Part shown: positions 13,148 to 25,667 of the stretch, in pieces
How positions within the stretch are numbered: the first letter of the stretch is position 1
How the letters are laid out: each line of letters opens with the position of its first letter
Assembly (NCBI RefSeq): GCF_014805625.2
Contig: NW_023998414.1
Span: forward strand, 43,861,561 to 43,925,560
Source: Glossina fuscipes
Lineage: Eukaryota; Arthropoda; Insecta; Diptera; Glossinidae
Direction: 5' to 3'
Length of the DNA: 64,000 bases
The notes under the pieces: generated by a model
Databases searched by the model: none
Told to the model about the DNA's origin: nothing
Seen by the model: only the letters and a program-made list of their open reading frames with translations
Program-made: the position numbers and the translations under genes

Positions 13148-13714
13148 TTAATTAATAGGAAAAGGCTGAAAGACGCGAGGCGTTCCCTGCTGCTTTAAGC
13201 TAGCTTTCTTGCAACAATTTATTTGATTGTTAAAGAACCATTTGACGTTAGCATAAAAATACACAAAAAAAACTTTTCGTATTTTGCGCCAAAATGTACG
13301 CTGCTTAATACGCTTTGTCGTCAGCTGCAAAAAGGCATTTATAAATTTATTTATTTTTTTCCCCGAAAAGTATGTTTTTCTTTTCATCCCTATAAGAGAT
13401 CGGTTGAATCTTCTAGAATATGCTTTCGAAATCCTATTCTCGTATCTGTAGATTTCTAATTTCTCCAATAGTTTAACAAAGCATGCTTTTGCAAAGTCTG
13501 CATGCGCGCTTAAAAGCATTATTAAATGGATACGAGATTCGAATCCTGAGACTTCAGACCAATCGCGATAATTAACAGGAAATTTTATTTTAATAAAAAA
13601 CAGGTTTGCAATCCAAAGCAAAATCAAGGAAACTATTTCATTTTTGTTAACAAATTTCCAAGCGTCTATTAAGCCAATAAGAGAAAAAAAATTGATCATC
13701 TGAAAAGTTTGCAA
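13148..13714 (-). CDS. hypothetical 188-codon open frame, doubtful
   Basis: Long for this A+T-rich intron, and lysine, phenylalanine and isoleucine rich as expected from translating A+T-rich DNA. It starts MQTFQMINFFSLIGLID and has no motif, signal peptide or family I recognise. It lies inside the tweety intron on the same strand as the gene. Chance is the likeliest explanation; a decayed transposon frame is the alternative. Confidence 0.12.
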   Translation of the reverse strand: MQTFQMINFFSLIGLIDAWKFVNKNEIVSLILLWIANLFFIKIKFPVNYRDWSEVSGFESRIHLIMLLSAHADFAKACFVKLLEKLEIYRYENRISKAYSRRFNRSLIGMKRKTYFSGKKINKFINAFLQLTTKRIKQRTFWRKIRKVFFVYFYANVKWFFNNQINCCKKASLKQQGTPRVFQPFPIN

Positions 13715-15769
13715 TGGCTTCGAACCTTAATACGTTAACGGGTGGTACCGGTGGGAGCGTTGGGCACCGCACCGCTGATAACTTTATATGAAAGAGGGAT
13801 AAAGTAATTAATTAAAATAAAAGTTCTCAAAGTAATTAAAGCCAAATAGATAAACCTATGTCCATGTTGTGAAATGTTTAGTTTCTTTTTACAACAATTA
13901 GTTTGCAACAAAAACATATTTAAGATACATCTCTATATTGAAAGTATGATTGAAAGCAATTTGTTTTTACTTTTCTAGAGATCGTTGAAGAAACTATGCG
14001 TGTACTAGATTGCTCTTCTCGTTTGAGGGAAATGTAATAAAATTCAAAAATTCTCAAGTTAATCGGTAGCAAAGTTGAAGTTTAGTTCAAAAAATATTCG
14101 CCAAGCAGTTCGTAACAGCACTCGGATCACGGTGAAAACAGTTGAAGGTAAAATCGGTAATCACTCAGCACAATGTTCGCCTTTATTTTTTGCCATTTGC
14201 CTCAATAATTCAAAAATTGATTTTTTCTAAGGCTACACGTATTTGCTTGACGAGCCCGTAAAGTGTGATCCTAAAGGTAGCGCGCATTCACGATATGTTT
14301 CCCAACTGTTTTTGCTTTCCTGCCCACATTTGAATTACAAAAATGTAAGCACATCAGACCAGTTTTCAATTGCAGTTTGTTTACTTTGTTATAGATTGAA
14401 AAGCAGAGTCAGTCGTACATAAAATCTGTATGCGCACGAATGATTTTATTATTGCAGCAGCAGCAACAGAAGCACTTGTTGTTTTTAATGTTATGTGTAT
14501 TTTGTTTCTCTTTTGAATTTTTTTTTCCTTATTTTTTTTTTGATCATAAATTTACTTTGTCTGGAGTATTTACGTAAAAGTTGGTTGGTTGGGTGGACTT
14601 GGTGTCAGAACAAAACATCACTGCAAAATAAATGTTATTTTTTACTTCTCCTGTCTTGTTTTCGTTACAGTAAGTATAATATATCCGTGAAAATGCTTTG
14701 GCCGTATTAGTTCAGCAGTGAGTTAGAATATCGCATATAAACTTGACTACAAAAAGAGGAAACGAAATTGAAGTGAATTCCTAAAGCTTGTATTTGTGGC
14801 AATATGAAGATGTAGTGGTGAACTAAAGAGGGGAGTTAACTGTACATAATTATCCCATTATATCTTATGCATATAAGTAAACGTAAAATTTTTCATAATT
14901 TCCTTCCTTTTTTTCGACTTTGTTTTTCAAAATTTTATATATATTCACAGCATTGGCATAAATAAATGCTAAAATTATTGCAGATTTAAAAGTTTTTTCT
15001 TTAAATCTGCACGCTGCCAAATGCGCTTATCTCTATCCAGATGGCAGTCACTTTATCTCTCTGTTTCTTTGTTGTTATTTTGCCTTTTCTTATGCCATGG
15101 AGTCAACAAGATGATAACAGTAAGTAAGCATACCCTCCTAAAAACGTTACAATAAACAAGAATACGAACGGGAAGAGTATAAAAAAGCCATGCAAAGTTC
15201 AAAAAAAAAAAAAAAAAAAAAAACAAGCAAAACGGAAAGAAATTTATAAACAATTCAGAAAAGTTGTCAAGCTGGTCTTTAAATGATTTTCTACATTTGT
15301 TTATCCTCCTTGCTTGCTTATTCGTCAGAAAGTTTTACTTCCTTAAAACTAAAATAAAAGAAGGAAACAGAATTTAAGAAAATATCAACAAAAAAAAAAA
15401 AAAAAGGAATAAGACTTAAAATAGTCAAACAACTTCTTTTTAAATTCTGTTAAATTCGATCGAATGATTAAATGGCAAACAACATGCCATACTAGGTAAA
15501 CAAATACTAATGATTTAATTCGAAATTTTAGCAATGGTGCGCAAAATAAGGTACAAAAAAAAAAAAAAAAAACCAGAAAAATAAGAAAAGTTTAAAAAAT
15601 TGTGCAATAAATGGCTTGCAACTAAATTCTAAAATCTTCGAGATGTTAAGTCTTTCCGAGCGTTGCATACATTTGCGGCAATTTATCAGATGCTTGCATG
15701 TATTTTGATCAGCGTCACACATGCAATAATGCAAATGATAGAACAATTCGAACTAAAAACTTACAATGG
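13715..15769. other. intronic sequence without recognised features
   Basis: Contains A runs (about 15,200-15,222 and 15,391-15,405) and a short CAG/CAA tract near 14,456-14,470. No gene seen. Confidence 0.5.
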
Positions 15770-16330
15770 TTAAATTTGATGATTTTGACCTTTTTCTACA
15801 TAAAGTAAAACTTTTTCATTTAATATTATTGATTTATTCAGCTTATGCCGATCCTAATCTTTAAGCGGTCAAAGTTTCATTTCTGGCCTTCATTACTTTT
15901 GTCGTTCGGCTTGAAGAAATCTGCTGGCTAAGCCCACCAAACACGTTTAGCATCTTATGATGATGATGCTCCATCATATCCTAATTGTCGATTTGGCCTC
16001 AATGGTTTAAAAATGGTGATTTGGATGGCAGTGACAAAGAGCGTCCTGGAGGGCCAAAAAGATCCAAAGACAATTGCAAGACTTTTTGGGCGAAAACCCA
16101 GCACGCACTCTCAAAAGAATGTTGAACAGCTTAGCAGTTAATGAATCCACTATTTCCATACGAATTAATTGAAAATGTCATTTTGAACCATCTCAACATT
16201 GCGGTTTCATTGCTTGTCAGGCAAAAAATCGCAAACGTAGAATATCTGGGATCAGTGGAAGAAGGCTAACTGTAGATGTCTCCTCACGTCATTTGAACAA
16301 ACTCAACGATGTTGAACGTTTGCGGCGTCT
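15770..16330 (+). mobile_element. mariner (same family as 43,750-44,898), truncated copy
   Basis: Matches the 5' part of the element at 44,898 reading inward, including 'gatgattttgacctttttctaca', 'ttcattacttttgtcgtt' and 'cattgcggtttcattgcttg'. Its translation still shows the mariner helix-turn-helix region pattern GDLDGSDKERPGGPKR. Stops and frameshifts are frequent, the outer left end is missing, and similarity fades after about 16,330. Confidence 0.75.
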
Positions 16331-19300
16331 CAGTTCGGTCAGCAGGCAGGGAATTATAAGTCGGATGGTATCTAATTGGAGCAAGAGTTGAGAAAGCAAC
16401 TGATATGAAGAGTATCTTCATTCCTTAAATTCAGCTGTGGAACGTATCTAAATAAAACTTTTGCAACAACAATTCCATGATTTTTGAAGGACTAAATTTG
16501 AGCTTGGAATTATGATCTTGAATTGCTGCAACTAATTGCGTCCAGGTTGAACTCACTTCTAAAGTAACGAAAAAGTTTACGACATCAATTCTTCGGGAGG
16601 CATAAACGTTTTAAAAAAGTTAAGAAAAGTTTATGAAGATTTTGAAGAGAACATGTAAGAGACAAGACAAAGTGTCACCGACAGGAGTGCTTCTACGTTG
16701 GTCGAAGGGGGATGTAAAACGTCGGTGTATACATTCTATATATTCTTAATTGATGTCCAGAATCTTGCCTACATTAATCAAACAAGTGGACCTTCGAAAT
16801 ATTTCGTAATAAAAATTAAGCTGAAGTTATTTACAAAATCCATCGCAAACTCTAATGAGAAATACTCATCTATAGGACGAATTAATTTCAAACCCATTAT
16901 ATAAAAGTGTTGTAGATTTGGTTGACTAACTGTCACGACTACCTTCAACTAAAAACAATAATTTGTAGTTTCCGTATATAGATATTAGATGGTAGGTGCC
17001 AGCGATTTACTCAAAGGTGAATATGACTTAATTTTTGATAGTATCTATAATATAAACTGACCCTTATCTCGCGGTGAAATATTTTATATATACAACTGTT
17101 ATATTTTGATAATAGGTCCAGTCGCATTTATCTGGTGTGTTAGTGGTGATAATGTTCAAGCCACTCAACCGCACTTGAGAAGAGTCGATCTTTTAGTGAA
17201 TATACGGTGCGCTGTACTTTGAATCTTTTTGCAAATTTTAACAATTTTTAATTTGTTTTTTTTTCTTAGCGTCTGTTGTTCCATTGATATGGTTCGGCAA
17301 ATGAAACCAAAAACAAAAACTTTTTATACATTAAGTAGAAAAGTGCTTTGATGGACAAGACTTAAAAAATGTAAACACATGTATACATATGAATGTATTC
17401 GTAAACACAAACACATACAAAATATATGTTGTTCGGCGATACGCACGTAGTTTGTATTGCTTTTCAAAGTGCAGCACAACAAAAGTAATGAAAGGTACAC
17501 ATCATGCCAAGCATTTGCCCTTTGCCGATTTGTTTATTTTCTCTATTCTTGGTGAGCGTTGATGTGTCCCTGTGTGAGTGTGTTTACGACATTTTTACAC
17601 CACAATGCAGTAAAAAAGTGAAACAAGTCAAATGGTATGAATCATATATATGTGTATAAATATATGTAATGCTAACGAAAATGTTGTGTTGCACCTATGT
17701 ACACAAAACACATAAATATGCACACAAGAAAAGTTAACTCACAATAGTGCAAACGTATTTCCCAACAAAACTGTACGCTTTCCAAAGCAAAAAAAAAAAA
17801 AAAAACAACAAGAACAAGAACAAATGTGTAGAGAATTAACAATGCTCAAGCACTTACACTTGCAATCATCTTAGGACGAAATGAATTATTATGCAAAGCA
17901 TGTACCAAATGCGAAAAAATCATGCAAAATTCACAAATCGACACCAACGGACGACATAAATGTGTATTGTAAATCAAATCAAAATTGTAAATAAACAGAA
18001 ATAAATGAGATTGTGCCAGAGTCAATATGTAGATCTTTTCGGAACACAACAGTTCATAAATAATAATATTATGTTTTGCGGTAAGCAACGCATTTTAAAT
18101 GGTTTGTGAACAGAAGTAGATTCATATCACACATAAAACAGTCAGTGCGACATCTTAGTAAAAAAAACAAAAAATAATTTTAACGATTTTTTATTGTGCA
18201 CACTCCAATCAATAGGACTTACGGAAACCAATGCAGACACCGTAAATTTGTATGAGCCACTGTACGCCAATGATTAACAGAAGCTCGCGCCAATACTAAT
18301 GCTTCTTATCTCTCGATCTCGATATCCCATTTGGATTATTATAGTTTAACCACTTCCCCTACGTCATCGCGAATGTCTTGACGACTTTACTTTTAATTGA
18401 TAAATTATTATTTAAACGTATTGTTATGTATTTCACTTTTTTAAGATAGGACTCGTACCACTAGGTCGTGGATATTCTATTCAAGAAAAATACACTTCAA
18501 AGTTCTTTTATTTACAAATATATTCCTTTAGAGTAGGATTAATCACAATTTATTTTTAGCAATACTTTTGACTGCTCAACTCAAATATTCTTTTTCTACT
18601 AACTCTGCCTTCCACGAATATTACATTTATATACATTTTTAGAAGCAAATTACTATATCCAAATCCATGGTTTCATTTTTCATCTCTGTCTGCTTTTCCG
18701 GTAATCGTTTTCATCGGCCGACAGCTGCATGAGGCGCCGCGAATTTGCATTTGGTTTTTCCCTCTTTAGGGAATTTATTATTTAGGAAAATTAATTAGTT
18801 GGAATGAACTGGATTCAGGATTGCCGTAACAATATAAAAACAAGCGCAAAACTAAGCGTTTACTCCGGTAAGAAGTTCATCATTCAAAAGAAAAAACAAA
18901 TCAAATTTTTTACAAAATCATGAATTAATCTTACATCATATACCCAAGCAAAGGTAATTTTTTACATCTTTCGCACGATATATTTTATTTTATATATGAT
19001 TATATATAAGACATAGCAGGAAGAGGGAGGGAATGAAAATGCTTATGGTTCTCAAAAGTGAGCTTAACTAAGTTAAAAAATTTCAACGTTCCACGTTGTT
19101 CTCGCAAGAACAAGCCAACACAATTCTGCCATAACCGACCATGTAGTTCATAAATTAATAGAAAATGAAAAAAAAAAAAGAAAGATAAAACCGATGCCGA
19201 TAAGAACCCGCCGCCATATTGTAACCCAATGTAGAGCAAGATACGGGTCAAAGAGATTTATTTTTTTAAAAACAAACTAATATTCGTAAACGTTGTGCGA

Positions 19301-19496
19301 CAGTGTACTAAATTTGCCATTTCGTTTGATATTCATCCCACACTTATATATAATATATAATGCATCGTAATTCGAAAATATTGCAAACTATGACCATGCA
19401 ATTCGAAGTTGAGTTGATAATGCCAATAAAAATTTTCATTGATTTGATCGAAAAAACAAAAAAAAAAAAAAAAGAGTATATAGAAGACAGACTACA
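16331..19496. other. intronic sequence without recognised features
   Basis: No ORF of interest and no repeat family recognised. A-rich tracts at about 17,788-17,805 and 19,457-19,473. Confidence 0.45.
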
Positions 19497-19650
19497 ACAT
19501 ATAGCCTGGTAGGTAAAAAGCGAGACTTTTAAGTCAACATACCTACGTTCGATCCCTAGTTCATGTAATCCTGCTTTGATTCGCAGAAAAATGTACGCAC
19601 TTTCTGTGCGTGTATGCTAATAATTATTCCAACAATAAACAAAAAGCTTT
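19497..19650 (+). repeat. tRNA-like head of a probable SINE
   Basis: The plus strand shows an A-box-like TAGCCTGGTAGG, an anticodon-arm-like GACTTTTAAGTC and a B box GTTCGATCCC in tRNA order, followed by an unrelated body. It differs from the tRNA-like sequence at 12,978, so at least two tRNA-derived families are present. Confidence 0.4.
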
Positions 19651-19668
19651 GAAAATTCTTATTAACAA

Positions 19669-20340
19669 ACAAGTAAAAACATTATAGTCGGGCACGGACG
19701 ACCATACCGTACACCACATTGTCTAACACAATCCTTATTTTTGTATGAAATTACCATTAATTTTCATCACATCATATTAAAATTTAGAAGTTTCTGCTCT
19801 TGGGCCGAGGTATTCCAAATTTGGTACAAATCGTTTTTTTATGTTAAATTACTATCATGATTCAATAGTCATCATGAAGCTTTGAAAGTTATACCTTTTT
19901 TCGTATGAAATTCAGTTATCGCTATATGAGAGAGGGTTCATTAATTGCCCCAGCCCATACCAAGTTTTCACAGCAATTTAGAATGTCCAAATACTACTAC
20001 TTAGCCACTTTTGCTGAGAAATTTTGAAAATTACAATTTTTTTCCATATAATGATTTTTCAGAATAGGGCGCCATATCCAAGAGCGTCCGTCCTTGGGTC
20101 CAAAAAATGTCACTGTACCAAATTTGATCGAAATATCTCAAACATTGCGCCCTGTAGCTTGAACACAAATTTATATGGACAGACAGCAGACGGACAGACA
20201 GGAGAGACAGGCTTAAATTAATTCAGATTATAATTCTTAACCGATCGGTATAAAAAAATGTCGGTCTTATCTTAAGCCCTTCAGCGTATTAAATACAACC
20301 GCACTAACTTGATGTATCCTGTACCATAAGTGGGTGTAAG
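19669..20340 (+). repeat. dispersed repeat family 2, copy 1
   Basis: Closely parallels 50,415-51,112 along its length: 'attatagtcgggcac' near the start, 'tactactacttagccac', 'cagaatagggcgccatat', a gacggacagacagg cluster, and 'ctgtaccataagtggg' at the end. No coding capacity. It shares only the gacggacagac motif with family 1. Confidence 0.75.
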
Positions 20341-20430
20341 AAGCATAGGCATTGTGAAGACTGATTCATAATCACCACCCTATCCCATACTCTGGCAATC
20401 CAACTATGACACCTAATTTAAATTAAAAGG

Positions 20431-21127
20431 AAGTTAGAAAATTATATTCGGTCGTGATCGAATCTTTTATGCCGACCACAGTACCCCTAAAAATAAGCAA
20501 AAGAGCTAAATTTTCATACTCTATAACATCGGGTATGCACGGTTGATTTTATCTATCTTTAATGGAAATTCTATGCTGTAAAACCCGAACAACAAGGAAC
20601 CAAAGATGTTCGAAATTTTTGTTACAAAGACGTGTGAGCGTTGCAAGCGTGTTCTCTGAAAAGTTTGGGTCGCTTGGGACTTGCTTAGGTGCATTCCAAA
20701 CTTGAAATTGGTGAAAAACTTATACACTTAATGGGGTTTTGAAAATATATGATAGTGTGCCACAGTATATAAAATTAAGTAAGCCTGGCCGACTTTTTTC
20801 ACTTTTGCACTGGTGCTACAACATCGTCCATGGAATATACGGTCAAGTTTTTGTAGATTTATCTATTAAGTTACGTGGTAATGTAGGTGTGTTGTTGGAC
20901 TGATTTGGCCCATTTTTAATATCAACCTGCGCGCAAGAAATTCCAATGTGTCTGTTAAATTTGAAGTCGATAGCTTCATTTTTGCGGCTAGAAGAATGTT
21001 TATAACAGACATTACACAGATGGACAGACGGACATGCTTAAATCGATTTAGAATTTGATGCTAATCAAGTATATATACTTGCAAACGTTTTGACAAGGTG
21101 AATATCATCGTTCGCCGATGGTTATAA
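20431..21127 (+). repeat. dispersed repeat family 1, copy
   Basis: Begins 'aagttagaaaattatattcg' then GTCGTGATCGAATC; contains 'gcgcgcaagaaattccaatg', 'gatggacagacggacatgc' and 'aatttgatgctaatcaag'; ends in the degenerate 'cgccgatggttata'. Confidence 0.75.
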
Positions 21128-22741
21128 TAAAAGAATAGAAAACCGAAAATCAATGCGTGTACTCGGCCATAGCACACATGTAAGTGCTTTAAAGGGATTA
21201 AAATTGGATACTTTTGTTCATAACTTGTAGGATTTAAAGCAGAAATTTTTCTGCAGTTATATCGAATTTGAACTATATTTGAACTATTCGAAATTTGTCT
21301 CATTGTCAGGCCCTTCGCATTTACATATATATACGTATATGATTGCTATGGTTATATAAAAATGTAACAAAACGTTTGACATCATTTTAATTTTCTCCAT
21401 GTATCCATACAATACAGGCATATTATTTAAACTGCATTCGATTGAAGTCCATATACTAGTTCTTTTTTTACTTTATACATTAAGGGTAAAAATGATACGG
21501 AGATGACACGGTCTCTATGCTAAGATGCCTTCAAATAGCAAAGAATAACAAAAAATTCACTAAAAATAAAAGAAGAACGAATTGAGGGAACGTGTCTGCA
21601 TTAGATGCCAATTGTAAGAAATAAAAGCGCGGCAAGCGTAGACAAGTTGGGCTAAATAACAGTATGAAGACCCCTTTTCAAGTATCATCTTATCTGCTGC
21701 ATTTTTATGAAGAGTACCATTAGATGCATACATTTGCAACATTGCATCGTCGCTAAGGTGTTTTCCTTTCATTCGCAACTCCCTAATCATTCATTAACAG
21801 TAATATAATAAAAGCCTAGCGGATGGGCAGAAAATGATAGGAAAAATGACAAACACTGTCTGTAGACACATATGCAAAATGGAAAACGTTAAATTTAAGA
21901 AAAAAAAAAATAAAAAAAATAGAAAACATTTCCATCGTTCTACATAGTTTTTACATCGTTTTTAAAGACACGACAGTGCAAGAAGCGCTTCAAAAATAAA
22001 TCAGTTTAAATACAGCGAGGTACACCGAAGGGGAGAATTTGAAAGGAAATTTCGTTTAAATTTTCAGTTAAAATAGAAACTTTTTTTAGGAAGCCGTAGA
22101 AATATCCTTAAGGCAGTTCGCCTGTTTGTAGACACATTAAGGAAAACCTTTATATTCACTGGAAGTTTGTTAGGTCACACGCTGAATATGAAATTCTTGG
22201 TGTATCTGTTATATGCTTGAAACAATGTGCAACGTTATACTTGAGTAAGGCCAACTACTGTATTTCCTACACTGCTTCACTCATGAGAAATCTTTATCAT
22301 AATCTTATCAATCTTCGTCGTAAAATATGACATAATCGGTTACTTCTTATGAAAGAATAGACCTATGCGGTTCAAACTTAATACAATGAGTTTATATGTT
22401 AGATCGCTATTCTGAACTAATGTCTGTTATGAAATACTAAACATTAGACTAATGAAAGTTTAGCCTTGTAGGAACGCTTTTATGTGAAACAGGAGGCAAA
22501 CAATGTGTTCTGAAGCTACATAAAGCTTCTAGATTTATTTAGTATATAAAAATGCTGCTTTGCGACTCCGAAATGCTCGCTATAATAAAACATCAGTTTC
22601 TTTTTGCTTTTTGAACGCGTTGCATACATTCACACACCCGCACGCCCTTTTTGGTTTCCAATTCCCCTTCTCTCCACCTGCCGACCCTATAAGCTGCGCA
22701 ATTAATGCAATCTCTTTCTTATAAAATTTTTATCCTTGCTC
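21128..22741. other. intronic sequence without recognised features
   Basis: No supported gene or repeat family. Confidence 0.45.
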
Positions 22742-23046
22742 CAGGCTCCTCGGTCGTCGGTCATCCTGTTACATATCTCCTATGGCGCCCATCTGGGTCG
22801 CTCAAATGCCTCAAACTTTAGACGAATTACCATTACCTGCTCGACGTTGCCTACCGTGCCCCGGCAGTCCGGGCATACTGATGAGTTCTCGTGAAAGAAC
22901 CTTTGCATGTAGGTTCGAAAGGAGCCATGGCCGGTCAGAAACTGCATGAGTTATCAATATATCTCCCCCTGACGCCTCTCCATCCACAGAGCTACGTTTG
23001 GGATGAGCCAGGACGTCCACTTTTTCCCATCGGGCTTGCCACATAT
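22742..23046 (-). mobile_element. non-LTR retrotransposon ORF2 C-terminal fragment (R1-clade-like)
   Basis: The minus-strand frame reads FLTGHGSFRTYMQRFFHE, then SSVCPDCRGTVGNVEQV and RLKFEAFERPRW. This is the conserved 'LTGHG.FR.YL.RF' plus cysteine-knuckle region at the ORF2 end of R1-type elements. The original histidine/cysteine spacing has partly decayed (VMVIRLKFEAF replaces the usual C-P-R-F). The fragment is G+C richer than its surroundings. Elements 29,641 and 56,121 carry the same domain but belong to another subfamily. Confidence 0.7.
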
Positions 23047-24884
23047 TCAACGAAATGAGAATAGGAAGCTGTTATTTGGTAAAAAACATTCTTTGCTCGA
23101 TTAAGAACCTTAGCTTAGAAAACAGTAAATAATTTCGATACCTTGAAGGTATTTCCAAGAAGCTGCTATCCAAATGTTGACCGGAATCACCCGTATATTC
23201 GCTTCGAAAATGTTTCGAATTGCTTTACTAAAAGGTTCCGTAATTAGCGACAACATGTTCTTTGAAACCCGAATACTTATGGGTCAACTTGACCCATATG
23301 CAAAAGAGGACAGCTCTGCTATTAAATACATTTAAATATCTAACAAAGACTTCACTTTATTAATCATCGCAAGCAAAGTCTGGGATTAAATGGCTAGCTT
23401 AACTAAATTTTTAAGTAAATATCGCAACGTAATGTAAAGCATATCGAGTATCACACAATTGCTTAAATAATGATCTGTAACTATGTGGAAAATAATATAG
23501 GGGTAACCATGTCAATTAGGGGTAACCGCTGCGTAACATTTTACTACGGCAAAGTACTTAAATATTTTAAGTAGATTTATATTATTAGTTCACTAACGTA
23601 AACTGATTAACTGATATCGAAAATAGTTTAGAATAGATGTGTAATTGCAAACTTTATATTTTAACCGACAATTCCTCATTGAAAGTTGACGCCAAAAATG
23701 TCAAATTGCGTTCCAACCAAAAAAGGAATAAAAGAACGAAGCGAACAAGAAAATATATATTAAATTACGGCAAATTTATTCATGTAGGCACGTTTTATTT
23801 TGAATTTTTGATTTCGGATTTTGAATTTTTATGCCACCCGGTTAGTTAGTGCATACAATTTTGGTCAGTGTCGGTTAGTGTAACAATAAAAAGGCGGTTA
23901 TGACGAGGCGACTAAATACAAACATGTATGTGTATATGCACACATTCATATATATGTTTTAAAAGCACATCTCGCAAACTTAGCACGCAACATATTATAT
24001 ATAGACTGAGTGTGCGAGCGAGCGAATGGCCTACATTCTCGTGCATCATTCATACAAACACAAATCTTTTCATTGTAGGAGAGATGGTTAGAAATCTTAT
24101 TAGATTATGCTGCATTAATTGGCATTAAATGACAGCAGTCGTCTCAAATTTTTTTCGGCATTCGCGTTCGTAAATGTGCTTTACTGAATTGAATGTGAAT
24201 GGATTTAGGAAACTGAACCCAGAGCACTGCTGCACCAGAAAGCTATGAAACTTTGTCGTAATATTTCAGCTTTAGTTAAGTTTAAGAAAGTTTAATGTTC
24301 GCTTCGAACGAATACTTTTCTATACATTGCTTGCGGAAAATTTGTACTGCATCGAACCACTTTTTTCTTCCTCTTCTATATAAAAATAACCCTTTTATAG
24401 GAGAGTATTCCAGAATGGCGATCTAACGCATAAAATTTACTATATTGTGCTTTGATCATGTAGATTTATTTTTCGGAATTCTTCTCACATAAGGACTCTG
24501 ATCCAAAGTAAGTCTATTGGTGGCAATAAATTATAATTCTTGGTATTTCAAGGCGAACATAGATAAGAGATTGTATTAAGAAAAACAGTGTAAGACATTT
24601 AGTGGTCGCTCTTGTCCGACTAAAATATTTTAATTTTTTCTTTTTAAGATTCCAGCAAGAATGCATTTTTAGAATTGGAATTTTAAAAAGTTTTCTCAAT
24701 TTTCTCAACTCAATTTTTTATTTTTCTCATCATTCGTTTTGTTTATTTATCTTAAGTGTCTTCTTCTGAGTTTTACTTTTGAACCTACACTTTGTCAAAA
24801 CACAACTGAAAAGAAGAAAAAAAAAAACAAAGAAAAGTAAATTAAAAATTAATTGCAAGAAGTTCAAGCAAAATAGTAGTAAAC
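23047..24884. other. intronic sequence without recognised features
   Basis: No gene or repeat family recognised. Confidence 0.45.
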
Positions 24885-24995
24885 CTCAACAAAACAGGTA
24901 AAACCTTTCAATGTTTTTATCAATATTTAAACCGGTAACTTGATTTATGCAACCGGAATAATTTTTGCCACGGACATGCCTACATCGATTCAATG
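24885..24995 (+). repeat. dispersed repeat family 1, small remnant
   Basis: Retains 'caatgtttttatcaatattt' and 'ggacatgcctacatcgattc' in family order, immediately upstream of the mariner at 25,016. Confidence 0.4.
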
Positions 24996-25015
24996 ATATA
25001 TATATTATATATATA

Positions 25016-25667
25016 TAAGGTGTTTGCAAAAATTTTGACCAACAACTTTTACAGGCAAAAATGATGAAGCCATTGGAGATACCAATGTACGTAACGGTTG
25101 AGTTCGACTTTCCTTGAAAATAACAGTTTTCCATATAATATTGTAAATTTAGTAAATTTAGCGTACGCCGACGCCAAGCATGGAGCGCTTAAAAATTTTC
25201 TTCTTCCAAATTCATTACTTTTGTTGTTTAATTGAAGAAATCTGCTGCCGAAATTCTATCGTGATTCTGCTCCATCATAGCCCATTTATCATGGGGTTTT
25301 GAGTTCAACGATTTAAAAGAATTACAAGAGATGAGTAGGATATACCGTTGCAATTCAAATGGGAAGTTTTGTCACACCCAGTCTGATATAACGTCTCCTG
25401 ATTACTACTTGTTCAGTCCCGTGTAGCATGGCTTGGCTGGCACGCAGGTCCGAAAAGTTGAAGAAGTGCGAAAATGGGTCGTTGGGTGGATCGCTGCCAA
25501 ACCAGTATAAGTTCTTTCGATATGATGTCGTCATGTTGCCAAAAATATTGTAAAATGCCGTAGAATATACAGGAAACTATTTTGATTTTAATATATATTG
25601 GATCAATTTTTTAAAACAAATGCCTTCTTCAAGTGAAAAAGTGATCAAAATTGTTGCAAACATAAGT
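25016..25667 (+). mobile_element. mariner, internally deleted (about 650 bp)
   Basis: The left terminal repeat 'taaggtgtttgcaaaaattt' and the right end 'gatcaaaattgttgcaaac' are inverted relatives of each other and of the 43,750 element (TTAGGTGCT..GCAAA.ATTTTGGCC). Between them are the transposase start region ('ttgaagaaatctgctgccga'), then directly the C-terminal region (SPDYYLFSP, later VEEVRKWVVGWIAAKP). About half of a normal mariner is missing, and stops interrupt what remains. Confidence 0.7.
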
